Origin: an uncultured Eubacteriales bacterium
GTDB lineage: Bacteria; Bacillota; Clostridia; Lachnospirales; Lachnospiraceae
DNA length: 7,991 nucleotides
Direction of reading: 5' to 3'
Assembly: GCA_900313775.1 (NCBI GenBank)
Contig: OMSP01000118.1
Span: forward strand, 1 to 7,991
The notes beneath the pieces are model-generated. The model worked only from the letters and a program-made list of their open reading frames with translations, was not told the DNA's origin and made no database searches. A program made the position numbers and the translations under genes. Of the stretch, positions 5,551 to 7,991 are shown in pieces (position 1 is the stretch's first letter; every line of letters begins with the position of its first letter).

Positions 5551-5797
5551 AGGTGGGTGTATTTATCAAAACTGTCAAAAACACCAACCTTTTTGACCGT
5601 TTTTCACATGTGTCAGATGAAAGAGTTGGGTGTATTTGCCATAATCATCAAAAACACCAACCCCTAACGCGTTTTCAGCATGAAAAGGTTGGTGTTTTTA
5701 GTATTTAGAGAAAAACAACCAACTCCATTTCCTCTTTTTATATAATAATACTGAAAAAGGTTGGTGTTTTCTGGAAAAACATAGAAAAACCCAACTC
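5551..5797. repeat. Array of four degenerate tandem hairpin units
   Basis: Four units begin at about 5551, 5623, 5686 and 5758 (spacing 72, 63 and 72). Each has a left arm like AGGTTGGTGTTTTT, a 9-15 nt loop and a right arm like AAAAACACCAACCT. Right arms end near 5590, 5664, 5724 and 5797. Unit 1 pairs 12 of 14 positions; the left arm of unit 2 has an extra G; units 3 and 4 have changes inside the right arm (CAACC, CCCAAC). The 23-33 nt spacers between hairpins also show a pattern, TTTTCA followed by TGAAA, which in the second spacer makes a perfect inverted repeat (5672-5686). The sequence is AT-rich with no long ORF. It is not a CRISPR array, because the arms vary and the spacers are short and related. 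Its function is unknown: it could be a REP-like mobile family, a structured RNA or protein-binding sites. Confidence 0.75.
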
Positions 5798-5821
5798 CCG
5801 GGGACGGTCATTCACCAGCGA

Positions 5822-5879
5822 CCAGTTCTATCATTATGAATCGTCAAGGATAACGGTGAAGATGAGCGATAAATTGTAA
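5822..5879 (+). pseudogene. comEB relic: tail-like segment joined to start-like segment
   Basis: Positions 5822-5859 match the comEB 3' end at 5412-5449 without gaps in 28 of 38 bases, in the same reading frame. The relic reads FYHYESSRITVKMSDKL then stop; the gene reads FRQYEPSGRTVSLEL then stop. From 5858 the sequence GAAGATGAGCGATAAA matches the comEB start region (4971-4986) in 15 of 16 bases, covering the ATG and codons for MSDK. The fragment therefore looks like a comEB tail fused to a comEB head, as left by a tandem duplication followed by deletion and drift. Alternatively it is the tail of a divergent comEB-like gene, the MSDK match being chance. It is far too short to encode an enzyme. 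Confidence 0.6.
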
Positions 5880-5923
5880 TAATGACAATATAAGAAAGAA
5901 CCCCCATTTAGGCTATGTCATTA
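5880..5923. repeat. Inverted repeat TAATGACA / TGTCATTA
   Basis: Perfect 8-bp arms at 5880-5887 and 5916-5923 are separated by 28 nt, directly after the comEB relic. The wide spacing suits a protein-binding site or element end better than a terminator. No function can be assigned. Confidence 0.35.
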
Positions 5924-5946
5924 ATTTAAGCTTTTAAGCGAGAATA

Positions 5947-5976
5947 AACCCTCCTGCCAATTATGGAAGGAGGGTT
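5947..5976. repeat. Hairpin AACCCTCCT / AGGAGGGTT
   Basis: Perfect 9-bp arms (5947-5955, 5968-5976), with a further CC/GG pair inside after a G-A mismatch. On the plus strand no T run follows. On the minus strand it is followed by TTATTCT, so it could be a weak terminator there, but no minus-strand gene feeds into it. The right arm contains AAGGAGG, which the stem would hide from ribosomes. Confidence 0.45.
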
Positions 5977-5996
5977 AATAATAGATGATGAAAAGT

Positions 5997-6042
5997 GTCG
6001 AAAAATGTCGATAAAAATCGACTGTTTTTCGACCGTTTTTTT
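5997..6042 (+). terminator. Strong two-part hairpin terminator or attenuator before the pilus genes
   Basis: The outer stem GTCGAAAAA (5997-6005) / TTTTTCGAC (6025-6033) and the inner stem GTCGAT (6007-6012) / ATCGAC (6017-6022) stack around an AAAA loop with a small internal loop. CG and seven T follow (6036-6042). It lies 41 nt before the cpaE-like start. No consensus promoter was found between it and that gene, where only a lone TAGAAT (6046-6051) is visible. It may insulate the pilus operon or attenuate it. Confidence 0.75.
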
Positions 6043-6083
6043 GTTTAGAATACAGAGCACCACATGCAGAAAGGAGAACGAAG

Positions 6084-7091
6084 ATGCCAAGACAACTGTT
6101 GATCTGCGCCGAAGAAAAGGAGTACGCCAAGCGGCTTGCCGAGTACATTGCCGGTCAAAAAGAGTTTTGTTTCCGCGTCCATTATTGCGCGGATCCCATG
6201 ACAGGCAGCCAGCTCGCGGAGACATTGAAACCGGACTATCTGCTGATGGATGACAGTTTTACAAGAGAGGAGCGTGACAGGCTATCGGGGAGAAAACGGT
6301 TTGTTCTGACAGAGGATACACACACTGATCTCAAGGAGGGTGAGATCGCTATTTTTAAGTATAGCTCCGGTCGGGAAATCCTGTCGGCAGTGACTGAAAA
6401 CAGTTTGGACGATGCCGGACTGTCCTTCCATAAACACGGACGGGAGAACGTAAAGATCATAGGTTTCTATTCGCCGGTCAAGAGAGTCGGGCAGACCACG
6501 TTAGCATTGGCAATAGGTTCGCGGCTGGCAGCAGGTGACGGTACTGTGTATCTCAATCTCTGCGCTTATTCCATCGGCGGACATTTTCCGGAAAATGACA
6601 GTGCGACGTTGGATCAGTATCTCTATTTTCTTGATCAGGATACGCCAAACGGAGGATTAAGGCTTAAGTCAATGGCATCTCAAAGAGGAGAGCTGGATTA
6701 TCTGAGACCGGTTCCTCTGCGCGATGATCTGGAGGCAATTGAGGAACATACTTGGATCAGAATGATTCAGATGCTCAAAAGGGAAGCTCCTTACGGCTAT
6801 GTATTGCTTGATCTTGGGGAAAGCGTCAGGGGATATCGCGACCTCCTTAAACAATGCAGCATAATCTATATGCCGGTGTCGGATGACGAATTTGCAGCGG
6901 CAAAGATTGCTTCTTTTTCACGCGAACTGAAAGCAGTCGGTGACTCGGAGCTGATACGAAAAATCAGAAAAGTAACGATGAACAGAGATATCAGTATTCT
7001 TGCCGACAGCTGTGTGCGGGCCATTCAGGCAGAAGGAGAAGCAGGTGAATCGACTAGAAGAGATCAAAGAGCAGGTGATAGCGCTCATTGA
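6084..7091 (+). CDS. CpaE-like Tad/Flp pilus assembly protein (receiver-like plus ParA/MinD-like domain) with degenerate P-loop
   Basis: A 335-residue protein directly before cpaF, as in Tad pilus clusters, where CpaE-type ATPases help place the secretion machine. Residues 1-110 look like a degenerate response-regulator receiver (QLLICAEEKEYAKRLAEYI, DYLLMDDSF at 51-59, IFKYSSGREIL at 90-100). Residues 123-300 look like a ParA/MinD fold: KIIGFYSPVKRVGQTTLALA (124-143) occupies the Walker A position and YGYVLLDLGES (227-237) the Walker B-like strand with Asp233. The invariant P-loop lysine is Gln137 and the signature lysine is shifted, so ATP hydrolysis may be lost. The polar C-terminal tail (312-335) is encoded in the region overlapping cpaF and is probably unstructured. 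The start is set by AAGGAG 7 nt before the ATG. It overlaps cpaF by 47 nt. Family confidence is good; exact role is inferred from context. Confidence 0.82.
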   Translation: MPRQLLICAEEKEYAKRLAEYIAGQKEFCFRVHYCADPMTGSQLAETLKPDYLLMDDSFTREERDRLSGRKRFVLTEDTHTDLKEGEIAIFKYSSGREILSAVTENSLDDAGLSFHKHGRENVKIIGFYSPVKRVGQTTLALAIGSRLAAGDGTVYLNLCAYSIGGHFPENDSATLDQYLYFLDQDTPNGGLRLKSMASQRGELDYLRPVPLRDDLEAIEEHTWIRMIQMLKREAPYGYVLLDLGESVRGYRDLLKQCSIIYMPVSDDEFAAAKIASFSRELKAVGDSELIRKIRKVTMNRDISILADSCVRAIQAEGEAGESTRRDQRAGDSAH

Positions 7092-7991
7092 TGAGGAAGA
7101 AGAGCTGGGAGAAGAAGCTCTGATCGAAATTATCGCCCGGGCAGTTTCTGAAGCTTCCGGTTCGAGGTTCATTCCTTACCCTCAGCGCGTGCGATACGGC
7201 ATAGAAATCTTCAACAGTCTCCGTCGTTATGATGTCCTGCAGGAATTGATAGAGAACGACGAGATTACTGAAATCATGGTAAACGGATCGGAGTCCATTT
7301 TTATTGAAATGGAAGGAACGCTCTACCCGTGGGCCAGGCGATTTTCGTCAAAGAAGAAACTGGAAGATGTGATTCAGCAGATAGTCAGTTCTGTCAACCG
7401 CACCGCCAATGAGCGTACGCCGATAGCAGACGCGCGGCTTGAGGATGGTTCGAGAGTAAATGTGGTCCTCGGCCCTGTGGCATTAAACGGCCCAATTGTG
7501 ACGATCCGTAAGTTTCCCAAGCATCCGATCACTATGGAGGAACTGGTTCGCCGGGAGTCTATTGATGAAGATTCGGCAGAATTTCTGAAGAAAATGGTCA
7601 GGGCAAAATACAACATCTTCATCAGTGGGGGCACCGGATCAGGCAAGACGACGTTCCTCAATGCGCTTTCAGAGTTTATCCCGGAGGAAGAAAGGATCAT
7701 CACGATCGAAGATAATGCTGAATTACAGCTTCGCCATCTCCCGAACCTGGTGCGCCTGGAGGCACGTCAGGACAATATGGAAGGAACGGGAGCTATTCCG
7801 ATTCGTGATCTGATCAAGACTGCGCTGCGCATGCGTCCGGACCGTATCATTGTCGGTGAGGTCCGTGCCGGAGAGGCGCTGGATATGCTGCAGGCGATGA
7901 ACACGGGACATGACGGCTCCCTTTCAACAGGTCACGCTAACTCGCCCAGAGATATGATCAGCCGTCTGGAAACGATGGTTCTGGGAGCGGC
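7045..7991 (+). CDS. cpaF: CpaF/TadA-type pilus assembly and secretion ATPase, 3' end cut by window edge
   Basis: The first 315 codons of a type II/IV secretion-system ATPase that powers Tad/Flp pilus assembly as a hexamer at the inner face of the membrane. The N-terminal domain has the CpaF-typical LIENDEITEIMVNGSESIFI (70-89). The core has Walker A SGGTGSGKTTF (194-204), the Asp box TIEDNAELQL (220-229), RQDNMEGTGAIPIRDLIKTA (241-260), Walker B PDRIIVGEVRAGEA (265-278) and the His box NTGHDGSLSTGHANS (286-300). All nucleotide-binding residues are intact. It starts at GTG 7045, placed 6 nt after AAGGAG, inside the end of the cpaE-like gene in another frame, which implies coupled translation. 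An acidic run (DEEEELGEE) follows the first 15 residues. The missing remainder would be the end of the ATPase core. Confidence 0.95.
   Translation, partial: MNRLEEIKEQVIALIDEEEELGEEALIEIIARAVSEASGSRFIPYPQRVRYGIEIFNSLRRYDVLQELIENDEITEIMVNGSESIFIEMEGTLYPWARRFSSKKKLEDVIQQIVSSVNRTANERTPIADARLEDGSRVNVVLGPVALNGPIVTIRKFPKHPITMEELVRRESIDEDSAEFLKKMVRAKYNIFISGGTGSGKTTFLNALSEFIPEEERIITIEDNAELQLRHLPNLVRLEARQDNMEGTGAIPIRDLIKTALRMRPDRIIVGEVRAGEALDMLQAMNTGHDGSLSTGHANSPRDMISRLETMVLGA

Larger units (their letters stand above)
5464..6083. other. Gene-free region between comEB and the pilus operon
   Basis: These 620 bases hold no credible protein gene on either strand. From left to right they contain the comEB terminator, an isolated TTGACA (5539-5544) without a good -10, the four-unit hairpin array, the comEB relic and three inverted repeats, the last a terminator. 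The AT-rich composition and stacked relics mark it as a rearranged junction between a housekeeping cluster and the pilus genes. Confidence 0.7.

Noticed and set aside
5551..5797. CRISPR array
   Set aside because: The repeat arms differ between units, the spacers are only 23-33 nt and resemble one another, and no cas gene is present in the window.
5926..6253. Overlapping short ORFs on both strands before and into the cpaE-like gene (plus 5963-6253, minus 5926-6225)
   Set aside because: They cross a strong terminator and run into the well-supported pilus gene in other frames. Their translations show no domain or sensible composition.

Overview
The window looks like chromosomal DNA from a Gram-positive anaerobe of the Clostridia, most likely Lachnospiraceae. 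This rests on strong AAGGAGG-type Shine-Dalgarno sites, the ywlC-upp-comEB gene order, a clostridial-type Y-family polymerase operon, and the start of a Tad/Flp pilus operon. Assignment to family level is inference. Housekeeping genes are moderately GC-rich, while the toxin-antitoxin pair and the 5.5-6.1 kb intergenic region are visibly AT-richer.

Layout. (1) 1-506, minus strand: 5' part of a GNAT N-acetyltransferase running off the left edge. (2) 580-1267, plus: a compact higBA toxin-antitoxin module with a perfect-consensus promoter, a palindromic operator inside that promoter and its own terminator. (3) 1298-3045, plus: a three-gene cluster of a 33-codon ORF with an ideal ribosome binding site, a DinB-type Y-family DNA polymerase with a clamp-binding motif, and a 101-residue protein of unknown function with three cysteines; an imperfect hairpin closes it. 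(4) 3046-3292: a short intergenic region with a possible promoter, a strong hairpin terminator and an extended -10 promoter abutting the next start codon. (5) 3293-5514, plus: ywlC (tRNA t6A synthesis), upp (uracil salvage) and comEB (dCMP deaminase), tightly packed and closed by a strong terminator. (6) 5515-6083: about 570 bases without a credible gene, holding four tandem degenerate hairpin units, a relic resembling the comEB tail joined to the comEB start, and three further inverted repeats, the last a strong terminator. (7) 6084-7991, plus: a CpaE-like protein with a degenerate P-loop overlapping cpaF, the pilus ATPase, which runs off the right edge.

How the parts work together. upp and comEB both serve pyrimidine nucleotide metabolism, with ywlC co-transcribed upstream. 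The polymerase cluster is a probable lesion-bypass unit whose two small partner genes have no assigned role. The CpaE-like and CpaF proteins would localise and power a Tad/Flp-type pilus or secretion machine whose remaining genes lie beyond the right edge.

The most unusual material is the 5.5-6.1 kb gap (hairpin array plus rearranged comEB relic). Next is a recurring promoter layout in which a -10 box lies 6 nt (GNAT gene, higB) or 7 nt (ywlC) before an ATG that lacks a Shine-Dalgarno site, which suggests three leaderless transcripts. No complete new defence system is visible; higBA is the only defence- or addiction-like module.
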